From Pseudomonas fluorescens (GTDB taxonomy: Bacteria > Pseudomonadota > Gammaproteobacteria > Pseudomonadales > Pseudomonadaceae): a stretch of DNA of 64,000 bases. Position 1 is the first letter of the stretch. The number at the start of each line of letters is the position of its first letter. The stretch spans positions 4,526,001-4,590,000 of the forward strand of contig NZ_CP038438.1 of NCBI RefSeq assembly GCF_004683905.1. Direction: 5' to 3'. Under the pieces are notes generated by a model that was given only the letters and a program-made list of their open reading frames with translations, was not told where the DNA came from and did not search any database. Positions 26,383 through 35,542 of the stretch are shown in pieces. A program made the translations under genes and the position numbers.

Positions 26383-26709
26383 TCAACCCTTCACCAGACT
26401 GCGCACCGCCACAATCTCCGGCACCTCAACCTTGCTCATGTACACCCGCAACGGCTCACTGATGTTGATCCGGTCATCGATGTTCTGGTCCAGCAACAAC
26501 TGAATCAGCTCTCGCTTCAAGGTCATGGTCGTCTCAGAGGCCGGCGCCCAGACGAATTCATTCACAGGAATGATGCCGTCATCGGCGACGTCCATGCCGA
26601 ACGAATCTTCGCTGAAACGCACGATGTACTGGCCGGTCTTGCGGTTGAGACCGACGAAACCTTTGAGGTCATCGGCGGCCTGACAGATGAGTTGGGAAGT
26701 GATGCGCAT
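26383..26709 (-). CDS. Hypothetical protein, 108 residues
   Basis: A compact, soluble protein beginning MRITSQLICQAADDLKGFVGLNR, with FVWAPASETTMTLKRELIQLLLDQNIDDRI and a C-terminal VYMSKVEVPEIVAVRSLV. No domain is recognised and there is no signal peptide. A GAGGTTTACC Shine-Dalgarno supports the ATG at 26709. It is divergent from glpQ and probably shares the promoter region with it. It looks like a conserved Pseudomonas protein by codon use. Confidence 0.7.
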   Translation of the reverse strand: MRITSQLICQAADDLKGFVGLNRKTGQYIVRFSEDSFGMDVADDGIIPVNEFVWAPASETTMTLKRELIQLLLDQNIDDRINISEPLRVYMSKVEVPEIVAVRSLVKG

Positions 26710-26931
26710 GGTAAACCTCACGAAAAATCATCGATGGTTTACACGCAGGGCAACGAAATCGGCGCGCCCTCTGCCGGGGCGTCTGCCGAGGGCAAGCGTA
26801 CTGCAAACCGCGCCACAAAAGTGCAGGAAAAATCGCTTTTAATACGTTTATGTCGGTCTGGCGATAGCACCCAATCGATTCAGTTGTTAAAAGGTACGTC
26901 TTTGAAAATGCCCTGCGAAAGGAACTCGAAC

Positions 26932-28056
26932 ATGCCCGCCACTTTCACCAAAAGCGCCCTCATGCTGAGCCTGATGCTCGGTCTCGGCCAGGCCCACGCC
27001 GCCCAGACTGACGTCAACGCGCTTGCCGCCGCCCATGGCATCCCGCATCCAGCCGTGATCGCTCACCGTGGCGCGTCCTTTGATGCACCGGAGTCCACCG
27101 CCGCCTCCTACAAACTGGCCCGCGACCTCGGTGCCGACTACCTGGAAATGGATTTGCAGCGCAGCAAGGACGGCGTGCTGTTCGCCCTGCACGACAACAA
27201 CCTGCAACGCACCACCGACGTCGCGACCAAATTCCCGGAGCGTAAAGACGGCCCGGCCACCGCCTTCACCATGGCCGAACTGAAAACCCTCGACGCCGGC
27301 AGCTGGTACAACAAGGCTTACCCGGATCGCGCGCGTCCGTCCTACGCCGGGCTGAAAATCCTCACCCTCGATGAAATCATCGACATCGCCCAGGCCAACC
27401 CGAAACACAAGCCGGGTCTTTACATTGAAACCAAGGAGCCGCAGCTGTTTCCGGGCATCGAGCATGACCTCAAAGAGAAGCTGCAAGATCGCGGCTGGCT
27501 GAGCCCGGCCGGTTCGAAACTGGCGAAAAGCGAGTTGGCCGTCGGCCAGGGCAAAGGCAAGGTGATCCTGCAGACTTTCGAGAAGAACAGCCTCGAACTG
27601 CTGCAAAAGGAAATGCCGCAAGTGCCGAAAATCCTGCTGCTGTGGGTCGGCGAAGGCAGCATCGAGCCGAAATCGAAGGTGACCTTTGCCGAGTCCGGCG
27701 AGAAGGACAAGAACGTGTTCTACGGCAAGCAGGAGCCGAAATCCGAAGCCGAATTCAAGCAATGGGTGGATTTCGCCAAGGCTCACGGCGCCATCGGCAC
27801 CGGCCCTTCGGCCAAGCTGACCAAGGGCGGCGACCAGAGCTATTCGGATCTGGTGCAACCGTGGATGAACCAGTACACCCACGATCAGGGCATGCTGGTG
27901 CACGTCTACACCGTCGATGAGCCGGTGGATTTCGAGAAAGTCATGGCGGCCGGCGTTGATGGCATCTTCACCAACCGCGCCAGCGAACTGTTGAAGTTCT
28001 ACAAGCGCCCGGCCAGTGCCAGTGTTGATCAGGTGTTGAAGAACAACGGGTTCTGA
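26932..28056 (+). CDS. glpQ: Periplasmic glycerophosphodiester phosphodiesterase
   Basis: A 374-residue enzyme that splits glycerophosphodiesters to glycerol-3-phosphate and an alcohol in the periplasm. The signal peptide ends at QAHA (residues 1-22). The GDPD signature is complete: VIAHRGASFDAPESTAAS, YLEMDLQRSKDGVLFALHDNNLQRTTD, and a late DGIFTNRASELLKF. Length fits GlpQ rather than the short cytosolic UgpQ. The ATG at 26932 has AAGGAACTCGAAC before it. No glpT follows. Confidence 0.93.
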   Translation: MPATFTKSALMLSLMLGLGQAHAAQTDVNALAAAHGIPHPAVIAHRGASFDAPESTAASYKLARDLGADYLEMDLQRSKDGVLFALHDNNLQRTTDVATKFPERKDGPATAFTMAELKTLDAGSWYNKAYPDRARPSYAGLKILTLDEIIDIAQANPKHKPGLYIETKEPQLFPGIEHDLKEKLQDRGWLSPAGSKLAKSELAVGQGKGKVILQTFEKNSLELLQKEMPQVPKILLLWVGEGSIEPKSKVTFAESGEKDKNVFYGKQEPKSEAEFKQWVDFAKAHGAIGTGPSAKLTKGGDQSYSDLVQPWMNQYTHDQGMLVHVYTVDEPVDFEKVMAAGVDGIFTNRASELLKFYKRPASASVDQVLKNNGF

Positions 28057-28079
28057 TCAGCAGACCGGGTTGTCCGCAT

Positions 28080-28102
28080 CGCGAGCAGGCTCACTCCTAC
28101 AA
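28080..28102. repeat. Solitary REP copy
   Basis: CGCGAGCAGGCTCACTCCTACA is one half of the GTAGGAGTGAGCCTGCTCGCG family with no inverted partner nearby. Confidence 0.7.
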
Positions 28103-28194
28103 GAGCGCTGCACGCGATGTGGGGTTTTAAGGGTGAGTTAAGTTGCGGTGGTTAACCTGAGCCCACTTCAACGAACAACCCAAGGAATGACCCG

Positions 28195-28500
28195 ATGAAA
28201 ACTTTGACTGCCCTGTTTACCGCCGCAGCCCTGACCCTGACTGCTGGCCTGGCCCAAGCCGATGTGCGTGTCGACCAGATCCCTGAGTTGGTCAAATCCG
28301 GCAAGATCAAGTCGCTGGAGTCGATGAACGCCGAAGCGCTGAAACTGCACCCGGGTGCGACCATCACCGACACCGATCTGGATAACCACTTCAACGGTTA
28401 CGAGTACGAAGTCGAGCTGAAAACCGCCGACGGCAAAGAGTTCGACGTCGATTTCGATGCCACCACCGGCAAAGTGCTGAGCAACAAGCAAGACACCTGA
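28195..28500 (+). CDS. Secreted PepSY-domain protein
   Basis: The protein has 101 residues. A signal peptide (MKTLTALFTAAALTLTAGLAQA) is followed by one PepSY domain: LVKSGKIKSLESMNAEALKLHPGATITDTDLDNHFNGYEYEVELKTADGKEFDVDFDATTGKVL, split here by its natural turns. PepSY domains bind or inhibit peptidases, or act as periplasmic partners of sensor systems. It has a good Shine-Dalgarno (AAGGAATGACCCG) and its own terminator. Confidence 0.88.
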   Translation: MKTLTALFTAAALTLTAGLAQADVRVDQIPELVKSGKIKSLESMNAEALKLHPGATITDTDLDNHFNGYEYEVELKTADGKEFDVDFDATTGKVLSNKQDT

Positions 28501-28517
28501 TACACCGCCAAAGCAAA

Positions 28518-28548
28518 GCCGCACGATCAGCGATCGTGCGGCTTTTTT
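28518..28548 (+). terminator. Rho-independent terminator of the PepSY gene
   Basis: GCCGCACGATC pairs with GATCGTGCGGC around AGC and is followed by TTTTTT, 17 bases after the stop. Confidence 0.92.
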
Positions 28549-28655
28549 GCGTCCGTTGCCCGGCGAATCACGCGGATGCAGCCTGAAGGGATGCCAAAAC
28601 CGCCATCAGACCGCTAGTATGGCGAGCATCAGATAAACGATTGCAGCCGAGAGCG

Positions 28656-29837
28656 ATGGGCATGGGGCAGACAGCGGCAGCAGACATCGCGACAATCGGA
28701 CGGATCAGCGCGGTTCCGGCGATCCTTCAGGTGATCCGCGAACTGACCGGCCTGCGCTTTGCCGCCGTAGCGCGGGTTACCGAAGATTCGTGGACAGCCT
28801 GCGCCGTCCTCGATCAGCTGGATTTCGGCCTGCAGGTTGGTGGCGAGCTGGATGTGGTCACCACGCTGTGCCACGAAATCCGTGCTGCGCACACCTCGGT
28901 GGTGATCGACAAGGCCAGCGAAGACCCGCTCTACCGCGATCATCACACCCCGCGCCTGTACAAATTCGAGAGCTATATCTCGGTGCCGGTGTTCCGCACT
29001 GACGGACGGTTTTTCGGCACCATCTGCGCCCTCGATCCGAACCCGGCACAACTCAAGTCGAGCAGCATCCAGAGCACCATGGAGTCGTTCGCACGGATGC
29101 TCGCGTTGCAGATCGAAGCCGAGGAAAACGCGCAGCGCACCGAAACCGCGTTGTTGCAGGAGCGCGAAACCGCCGAGTTGCGCGAACAGTTCATCGCCGT
29201 TCTCGGCCACGACTTGCGCAACCCGTTGTTCGCCATCAGCGCTGGCGCCGAAATGCTTCTGCGCAAGCATCCGGATCCGGCCATCGAAGTGCGGGTACGC
29301 AATATCCTTGGCAGTGCGCAAAGGGCAACGCGGTTGGTGGATGATGTGCTCGACTTTGCACGCGGACGGTTGGGCAGGGGTATTCCGGTGGATATCCAGC
29401 CCTGCGCGGATTTGACCGAAGCCGTGCAACAGGTGGTGACGGAGATTCGCAATGTGCATCCGCAGCGCACGATTCGTGCGTCCATCGGCGACTTGCAGGG
29501 CTTGCCCTGTGACCGCGCGCGGATCGCTCAACTGCTGTCGAACCTGTTGGCCAATGCCGTGGCCCATGGCGACCCGGAGGGCGACATTGAGGTCATCGCG
29601 CAAGTCGAGCACGGTGCGCTGATGCTGGGGGTGAAGAATCAGGGGCATATTCCCGAGGCGATCCTGCCGCACCTGTTCCAGCCTTACTCGCGCCCGACCG
29701 GCAGCGCGCCCCAGGCCGGGCTCGGTCTGGGGCTGTATATCGCCAGCCAGATCGCCCAGTCCCATGGCGGGCATTTGCATGTGGCGTCCACCGCACAGAG
29801 CGGCACGCTGTTCACCTTCAGCCTGCCCACAATCTGA
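28656..29837 (+). CDS. GAF-domain sensor histidine kinase
   Basis: A 393-residue soluble kinase. A GAF domain (about 20-165, with FRTDGRFFGTICALDP) is followed by HisKA with the H-box EQFIAVLGHDLRNPLFAIS and an HATPase domain (N-box LLSNLLANAVAHGDPEG; G-box AGLGLGLYIASQIAQSHGG). There is no membrane segment and no response regulator gene next to it, so it is an orphan kinase. The ATG at 28656 has GAGAGCG upstream; a TTG at 28641 and an ATG at 28662 are alternatives. Confidence 0.88.
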   Translation: MGMGQTAAADIATIGRISAVPAILQVIRELTGLRFAAVARVTEDSWTACAVLDQLDFGLQVGGELDVVTTLCHEIRAAHTSVVIDKASEDPLYRDHHTPRLYKFESYISVPVFRTDGRFFGTICALDPNPAQLKSSSIQSTMESFARMLALQIEAEENAQRTETALLQERETAELREQFIAVLGHDLRNPLFAISAGAEMLLRKHPDPAIEVRVRNILGSAQRATRLVDDVLDFARGRLGRGIPVDIQPCADLTEAVQQVVTEIRNVHPQRTIRASIGDLQGLPCDRARIAQLLSNLLANAVAHGDPEGDIEVIAQVEHGALMLGVKNQGHIPEAILPHLFQPYSRPTGSAPQAGLGLGLYIASQIAQSHGGHLHVASTAQSGTLFTFSLPTI

Positions 29838-29856
29838 GACACACCACAAATCCCCT

Positions 29857-29945
29857 GTGGGAGCGGGCTTGCTCGCGAAGGCGTCGTGTCAGTCAATATT
29901 TTCGGTGACTGAAACACCGCATTCGCGAGCAAGCCCGCTCCCACA
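29857..29945. repeat. REPIN
   Basis: Inverted GTGGGAGCGGGCTTGCTCGCG / CGCGAGCAAGCCCGCTCCCAC pair with a spacer carrying GTCAGTCAA. Confidence 0.9.
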
Positions 29946-29963
29946 AAAGTATTGCGGTGATGC

Positions 29964-30410
29964 TTAAGCCGAAGTGCTGACCAACGACCCCGAGCTGCTC
30001 GACCCGGAATCCTGCAACGCCTGCAACAACGCCGCCGTCGCCGTCTGCAACGAAGCCGAAGTGCTGGAGATTTGCGACTCGGCGGACGCCACGTCGGCAG
30101 CCTTGGCATCCGCGTCTTCCTGCTTGGCCTGAGCCGCTTGCAGCGCTTGCTGTTGCTCCTGCAATTGCTTTTGCAGCTCGGCGATCTGCTTGCGCAATTC
30201 TTTCACCGAATCCGACTCACCGCTGCTGTCGGAACTGCTGTCGCCCGCCGGAGCCGCGCCCCCGCCAGCCGCCACTTTGCTGGTATCGGCGCTGACGCCC
30301 GCGCTGCTGGTTGCAGGGGTCGAGGTGTCGTCACTCGCGTCGCTGATCCTGGTCTTGCTGGTGGCGGTGCTGACGGTCTGATTGATCGAAACAGAGGTGA
30401 TGCTGACCAT
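29964..30410 (-). CDS. FlxA-like coiled-coil protein
   Basis: A 148-residue protein of low complexity. The N-terminus is rich in Ser/Thr, and the middle has the heptad-like run KELRKQIAELQKQLQEQQQA that marks FlxA-like family proteins. A Ser/Ala-rich tail follows. FlxA in E. coli is flagellar-class-3 expressed, but its function is unclear. It lies 110 bases upstream of (and in the same orientation past) a chemoreceptor gene's stop, so shared motility control is possible but not shown. Confidence 0.68.
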   Translation of the reverse strand: MVSITSVSINQTVSTATSKTRISDASDDTSTPATSSAGVSADTSKVAAGGGAAPAGDSSSDSSGESDSVKELRKQIAELQKQLQEQQQALQAAQAKQEDADAKAADVASAESQISSTSASLQTATAALLQALQDSGSSSSGSLVSTSA

Positions 30411-30520
30411 GGGAGGGCTCCAATGCCGGTTATAGATAACCGGCCATCGGCGGCACTCGCACGGATTTGAGATCGACTGTGTACCGACTCGGTAACCGAA
30501 CCGGTACACGTCGGCGGACG

Positions 30521-32143
30521 TCAGGCGCTCAGGCGCGCGGTGACTTCATTGAGTTGCCCGGACAGGCCATGCAGGTTCTGGCTGGCGCTTTCGGTGCGCT
30601 GCACGCTGTTGAGGTTGGTGCTGGCGATGGACGTGATCTCGGTCAGGTTGCGCGAGATGTCTTCGGCCACCGAGGTCTGCTCTTCGGCGGCGGTGGCGAT
30701 CTGGCGGTTCATGTCGCGGATCGCTTCCACGGCGTGGGTGATGCGCTCCAGCATCGCACCGGCCTGAGTCACTTGCTCGACGCTTTCGTCGCTGCGCGCC
30801 TGACCGCTTTCGATCGCTTGCGCAGCGTCCACGGCACCGGTCTGCACGTTTTGAATGATCTGGTTGATCTCGATGATCGACTCGGCCGTACGCTGCGCCA
30901 GATTGCGCACCTCGTCAGCGACCACCGCAAAACCGCGTCCGGCTTCACCGGCCCGCGCCGCTTCAATCGCCGCGTTAAGCGCCAGCAGGTTGGTCTGCTC
31001 GGCGATGCCGCGAATCACTTCCAGCACCTTGCCGATGCGGCCGCTGTCGCTTTCCAGACGACGAATCACTTCAGCGGTGTTGGCAATTTCGCCACGCATC
31101 TTAGTGATGGTGTGGATGGTGCCCTGCATGACCTTTTCACCCTGCTGGGCAGACTGGTCGGCATCGTCGGCGGCGCGCGCCGCATCCGCCGCGTGACGGG
31201 CGACTTCCTGGGCAGTGGCAGACATTTCGTTCATCGCCGTGGCCACCTGATCGGTGCGGTTGAACTGCTCGTTGGTGCCGCCGGCCATGGTCGTGGCGAT
31301 CGCATTCAGTTCGCCGCTGGCGCTGTCCAGATCACTGGCGCTGCGTTGCAGATGAGTGAAGGTTTCGGCGAGGAAATCACGCAGGGTATTGGCCGCGGCG
31401 GCGAGGTTGCCCAACTCGTCCTGACGGTCGTTGGCAACGCGTTCGGCTAGGCGCCCACGGCTCAACTGGGTGACGTAGTCGATCAGCTTGCGGATCGGCT
31501 CGATCAGGTTGCGGTTGACCAGCCACAGGCTCAGCAAGCCGATCAGCAGACCCGAGCCGAGCATCACCAGTATCCCCAGCAGCACGGTGCTGTCGGCACT
31601 GGCGCTGATTTGCGCCGACTGTTCGGTGCCCTGCTTGCGCAGCTCGGCGACCAGTTCGCTCATCTGATCGCTGGTGGCGCGGTCCACGCCTTTGACGGCG
31701 CTGTCGCCAGCCGTTGGATCGGCACCCGCAGCGACATAGGCATCGCGGCCCTTCTGGTAGGCGCTGCCGAGTTGGCGGTGCTCATCACGCAAGCGTTCGA
31801 TGCGGGATTTCAGCGCCGGCTCAAGGCCTTTCTGACCGGCCAGTTCACCGAGAATGTTCTGCACATCGCGCTGACGATCTTCGAACTGGCTCCAGTACTT
31901 GGCCAGGTCCGCCGGTTGCTTGCCGCGCAGCAAGACGTTTTTCCACTCCTGCACCTGCACCTTGAATTGCAGGTTGGCCTCGTCAATCAATTGTGAGGTG
32001 TGCAAGGGGCCGGCGATCAACTGGCTGTAGTTCTGCACGCCGTTGGACAGGAAATGAAAGCAGGCCAGTGCGATCAACAGCATCGCCAGCAGGCTGCCGC
32101 CCAGCAGGGCGAGAATTTGTGCTCTCAAGGATTTTTGCAGCAT
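30521..32143 (-). CDS. Membrane methyl-accepting chemotaxis protein
   Basis: A 540-residue chemoreceptor. TM1 lies at about residues 10-30 (ILALLGGSLLAMLLIALACFHF), a helical periplasmic sensor of about 160 residues follows, then TM2 (LLGILVMLGSGLLIGLLSLWLV), a HAMP (NRNLIEPIRKLIDYVTQ) and an MCP domain with the tip IAEQTNLLALNAAIEAARAGE. The four-helix sensor has the QEWKNVLLRG segment seen in the HBM/4HB type. The ligand is not identifiable. The start at 32143 (MLQKSLRAQ) is chosen over 32173 for its normal distance to TM1. Confidence 0.9.
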   Translation of the reverse strand: MLQKSLRAQILALLGGSLLAMLLIALACFHFLSNGVQNYSQLIAGPLHTSQLIDEANLQFKVQVQEWKNVLLRGKQPADLAKYWSQFEDRQRDVQNILGELAGQKGLEPALKSRIERLRDEHRQLGSAYQKGRDAYVAAGADPTAGDSAVKGVDRATSDQMSELVAELRKQGTEQSAQISASADSTVLLGILVMLGSGLLIGLLSLWLVNRNLIEPIRKLIDYVTQLSRGRLAERVANDRQDELGNLAAAANTLRDFLAETFTHLQRSASDLDSASGELNAIATTMAGGTNEQFNRTDQVATAMNEMSATAQEVARHAADAARAADDADQSAQQGEKVMQGTIHTITKMRGEIANTAEVIRRLESDSGRIGKVLEVIRGIAEQTNLLALNAAIEAARAGEAGRGFAVVADEVRNLAQRTAESIIEINQIIQNVQTGAVDAAQAIESGQARSDESVEQVTQAGAMLERITHAVEAIRDMNRQIATAAEEQTSVAEDISRNLTEITSIASTNLNSVQRTESASQNLHGLSGQLNEVTARLSA

Positions 32144-32341
32144 CGCGAGATACTCAGGACAGGGATGAGGCACGCCCGGTAAGGCGTGGAATTTTGCCGG
32201 ACATCCGTGTCGGCGAGCCTTGGCTCATGGCCAAGCGCGCGCAACGTAACCCAAGCGTGATCGGCGTACCAGAGCGCTTCTTGAAGAAAATCCGACCATT
32301 GGTAGGTGAATTAAGAGACTGTGATCGACCATGGCCCAGGG

Positions 32342-32430
32342 GTGGGAGCGGGCTTGCTCGCGAAAGCGGCGTGTCATCCACATCATCACTCAATGATCAT
32401 CCGCATTCGGGAGCAAGCCCCCTCCCACAG
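32342..32430. repeat. REPIN
   Basis: Inverted REP copies with a slightly diverged second arm (GGGAGCAAGCCCCCTCCCAC). Confidence 0.85.
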
Positions 32431-32556
32431 GATTGCCGGTAATGATCACGATCACTGTCATTTTGCAGTCACACAAGCGTCATGTGTGATTGCGATGATG
32501 CGGCTCAGTGAACCTGCCATTCCGCGACCGACGCGCCCTCCTCGCAGCGAGCCTCC

Positions 32557-33579
32557 ATGAACCACAGCCTTGATCTCAGTCATCGCGATCCTGATTTGTT
32601 CGGTTTGCTTTACGGCTTCCGTTTTCGTCCCGGTGAACGTGGCCGCGAAGTCGATTCGGCGACCGCCCTGCGTTGTCTGCAAGACGACAGCGACAGTGAT
32701 GAATTCCTCTGGCTGCACCTGAACCTGGCGCACGCCGCGTGCGAGCGCTGGATGAAGAGTCATCTGCAATTGCCCGAAGAGTTTTTCGAGGCGCTGCACG
32801 AAGGTTCGCGCTCGACGCGCATCGAACACGTTGATTCGGCGTTGCTGGCAGTGGTCAACGACGTGGTGTTCAACCTCAGCAGCATGGTTTCCTCAGACGT
32901 GTCGACGCTGTGGGTCTGCGTGCGCAGCAAACTGATCGTCAGCGCACGCCTGCAGCCGCTGCACTCGGTGGACAAATTGCGTTCGTCGGTGAAGGCCGGC
33001 GAATGCTTTCGCTCGCCGTCGGAACTGCTGGTGCACTTGCTGCGTGATCAGGGTGAAGTGCTGACGCAGATCGTGCGCAAGACCAGCATGAGCGTCGATC
33101 TAGTCGAGGACGAATTGCTCTCCTCACGCCTGTCGACCAACCGCGCCGAACTCGGCGCCAACCGCCGGGTGCTGGTACGCCTGCAACGGCTGTTGGCGCT
33201 GGAGCCGGGATCCTTGCTGCGCCTGCTCAATCGTCCGCCGCCGTGGCTGCAGAAGGAGGACGTCAAGGAGCTGCGCAAATCCACCGAGGAGTTCGCGCTG
33301 ATCATCAACGACCTCACCGCCCTCGGCGAGCGGATCAAACTGCTCCAGGAAGAAATCGCCGCCAACCTCAACGAACAGAGCAACCGCACCCTGTTCACCT
33401 TGACCGTGGTCACGGTGCTGGCGCTGCCGATCAACATCATCGCCGGTTTCTTCGGCATGAACGTGGGGGGTGTACCGCTGGCGACGGATCCCGAGGGGTT
33501 CTGGATTCTGGTGGCGCTGGTCGCGACGTTTACCGTGATTGCCGGGCGCTGGGCGTTTCGTAAACGTGGGGATTACTGA
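32557..33579 (+). CDS. ZntB/CorA-family divalent cation transporter
   Basis: The protein has 340 residues. A cytoplasmic alpha/beta N-terminal domain of about 270 residues is followed by two C-terminal membrane helices (LFTLTVVTVLALPINIIAGFFGMNVGGVP and GFWILVALVATFTVIAGRW, separated by the loop). The selectivity-type motif is GMNVGGVP, as in ZntB-type members, rather than the GMNFxxMP of CorA. It would move zinc or another divalent cation across the inner membrane. It stands alone. Confidence 0.88.
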   Translation: MNHSLDLSHRDPDLFGLLYGFRFRPGERGREVDSATALRCLQDDSDSDEFLWLHLNLAHAACERWMKSHLQLPEEFFEALHEGSRSTRIEHVDSALLAVVNDVVFNLSSMVSSDVSTLWVCVRSKLIVSARLQPLHSVDKLRSSVKAGECFRSPSELLVHLLRDQGEVLTQIVRKTSMSVDLVEDELLSSRLSTNRAELGANRRVLVRLQRLLALEPGSLLRLLNRPPPWLQKEDVKELRKSTEEFALIINDLTALGERIKLLQEEIAANLNEQSNRTLFTLTVVTVLALPINIIAGFFGMNVGGVPLATDPEGFWILVALVATFTVIAGRWAFRKRGDY

Positions 33580-33618
33580 CCCTTGCCCACCACAGATCCA
33601 TTGTGGTGACAGAGGTCC

Positions 33619-33752
33619 TGTGGCGAGGGGATTTATCCCCGATCGGCTGCGTAGCAGTCGTATATCCGGTGGACGCGTTTTAGCTGATAAACCGAGATGA
33701 ATGGTTTTTGGGGCTGCTTCGCAACCCATCGGGGATAAATCCCCTCACCACA
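33619..33752. repeat. Repeat pair of the GCGAGGGGATTTATCCCCGAT family
   Basis: GGCGAGGGGATTTATCCCCGAT and ATCGGGGATAAATCCCCTC form inverted arms around about 90 bases. Confidence 0.87.
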
Positions 33753-33913
33753 AACAGCTCACCTTAAATCAACTTCCCCTCCTGCACTCAGGAATGGGCT
33801 CAACAGATCAGCGGTGAGGCTAATCCGCCAAACACTGACCTGCCGCAGTCTCTCTGTAATATTTAGCAACGATCATGACCGACACTCCTTCCCTCGCTCA
33901 GGATTGTCCGCTC

Positions 33914-35530
33914 ATGGCTACTCCCTCCCTGACCGCCGCCCGCCCCACGTCCGCCCACGGCGGCCGGCCGGCACTTGATAAAAAACCCGGGCCGTTCACT
34001 TACGTGGTGTTCTTCGCGGTGCTCGCCATGGGGATGCTGTTCACCGCTTACAGCCTGATGCACGACATGCATGAACTGGGCACCACCGTCACCACCTGGA
34101 CCCCGTTTTTGCTGCTCGGCGTGGCGCTGCTGATTGCGCTGGGCTTTGAGTTCGTCAACGGTTTCCACGACACCGCCAACGCGGTCGCGACAGTGATTTA
34201 CACCCACTCGCTGCCGCCGAATGTGGCGGTGGTCTGGTCGGGCTTCTTCAACTTCCTCGGGGTGTTGCTGTCCAGTGGCGCGGTGGCGTTCGGCATCATC
34301 GCCCTGCTGCCGGTGGAGCTGATTCTGCAGGTCGGTTCGTCCGCCGGGTTCGCGATGATCTTCGCCCTGCTGATCGCAGCGATCCTCTGGAACCTCGGTA
34401 CCTGGTGGCTGGGCCTGCCGGCCTCGTCGTCGCACACCTTGATCGGTTCGATCATCGGCGTCGGCGTGGCCAATGCCTTGATGCACGGGCGCGACGGCAC
34501 CAGCGGCGTGGACTGGGCGCAGGCGACCAAGATCGGTTACGCCCTGCTGCTGTCGCCGCTGGTGGGCTTCGGCTGCGCGGCGCTGTTGCTGCTGGCCATG
34601 CGCGCCTTCATCAAGAATCGCGCGCTGTACAAGGCGCCGGAAGGCAACAACCCGCCACCGTGGTGGATTCGCGGTTTGCTGATCGCCACCTGCACTGGTG
34701 TGTCTTTCGCCCACGGCTCCAACGACGGGCAGAAAGGCATGGGTCTGATCATGCTGATTCTGGTTGGCACCTTGCCGATGGCTTACGCGTTGAACCGCAC
34801 CATGCCCGCCGATCAGGCGCTGCAGTTCGCTGCCGTCGCCGAAGTCACCCAGCAAGCGCTGGTGAAAAACACTCCGCTGCCGGCCCCGGTGGATCCGCGT
34901 CCGGTGCTGTCCGATTACGTGCGCAGCAAGCAAGCCACGCCGCAACTGATCCCCGCCCTCGCCGCTCTCACCGGGCATATTGGCGAGGAGGTGAAAGGCT
35001 ATGGCTCGCTGTCGAAAGTCCCGGCCGAGGCCATGGGCAACGTGCGTAACGACATGTACCTGGCCAGCGAAAGCATTCGCCTGATGGACAAAAACAAGGT
35101 CGGCAATTTCGACGCCGACACCACTGACAAACTGCAACTGTTCAAGCAGCAGATCGACAACGCCACGCGCTTTATCCCGCTGTGGGTGAAGATCGCCGTG
35201 GCCATCGCTCTGGGCCTCGGCACCATGGTTGGCTGGAAACGAATTGTGGTGACGGTCGGCGAAAAGATCGGCAAGACCCACCTGACCTACGCCCAGGGCG
35301 CCTCAGCGGAAACCGTGGCGATGCTGACCATCGGCGCGGCGGACATGTTCGGTTTGCCGGTGTCGACCACCCACGTGCTGTCATCGGGTGTGGCCGGGAC
35401 CATGGTCGCCAATGGCGGTGGTTTGCAGATGAAGACCATCCGCAATCTGCTGATGGCGTGGGTGCTGACCTTGCCGGCGGCGATTCTGCTGTCGGGCAGC
35501 CTGTACTGGCTGTTCACCCAGATCTTCTGA
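33914..35530 (+). CDS. pitA: Low-affinity inorganic phosphate transporter PitA-like
   Basis: A 538-residue membrane protein of the PiT family (PF01384). Both family signatures are visible: GFEFVNGFHDTANAVATVIYTHSLPP (first repeat) and GVSFAHGSNDGQKGMGLIMLIL (second). About ten hydrophobic segments and a large cytoplasmic loop (about residues 300-400) are seen. It imports phosphate as a metal-phosphate complex with protons. The ATG at 33914 is preferred for the CAGGAT sequence upstream; 33875 is in frame. It is followed by the tandem REPIN array. Confidence 0.92.
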   Translation: MATPSLTAARPTSAHGGRPALDKKPGPFTYVVFFAVLAMGMLFTAYSLMHDMHELGTTVTTWTPFLLLGVALLIALGFEFVNGFHDTANAVATVIYTHSLPPNVAVVWSGFFNFLGVLLSSGAVAFGIIALLPVELILQVGSSAGFAMIFALLIAAILWNLGTWWLGLPASSSHTLIGSIIGVGVANALMHGRDGTSGVDWAQATKIGYALLLSPLVGFGCAALLLLAMRAFIKNRALYKAPEGNNPPPWWIRGLLIATCTGVSFAHGSNDGQKGMGLIMLILVGTLPMAYALNRTMPADQALQFAAVAEVTQQALVKNTPLPAPVDPRPVLSDYVRSKQATPQLIPALAALTGHIGEEVKGYGSLSKVPAEAMGNVRNDMYLASESIRLMDKNKVGNFDADTTDKLQLFKQQIDNATRFIPLWVKIAVAIALGLGTMVGWKRIVVTVGEKIGKTHLTYAQGASAETVAMLTIGAADMFGLPVSTTHVLSSGVAGTMVANGGGLQMKTIRNLLMAWVLTLPAAILLSGSLYWLFTQIF

Positions 35531-35542
35531 TCGACTTAGATC

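Noticed and set aside
33863..35281. 472-codon open frame opposite pitA
   Set aside because: Antisense of a transporter gene; Gln/Arg/His-rich artefact of GC-rich codon use.
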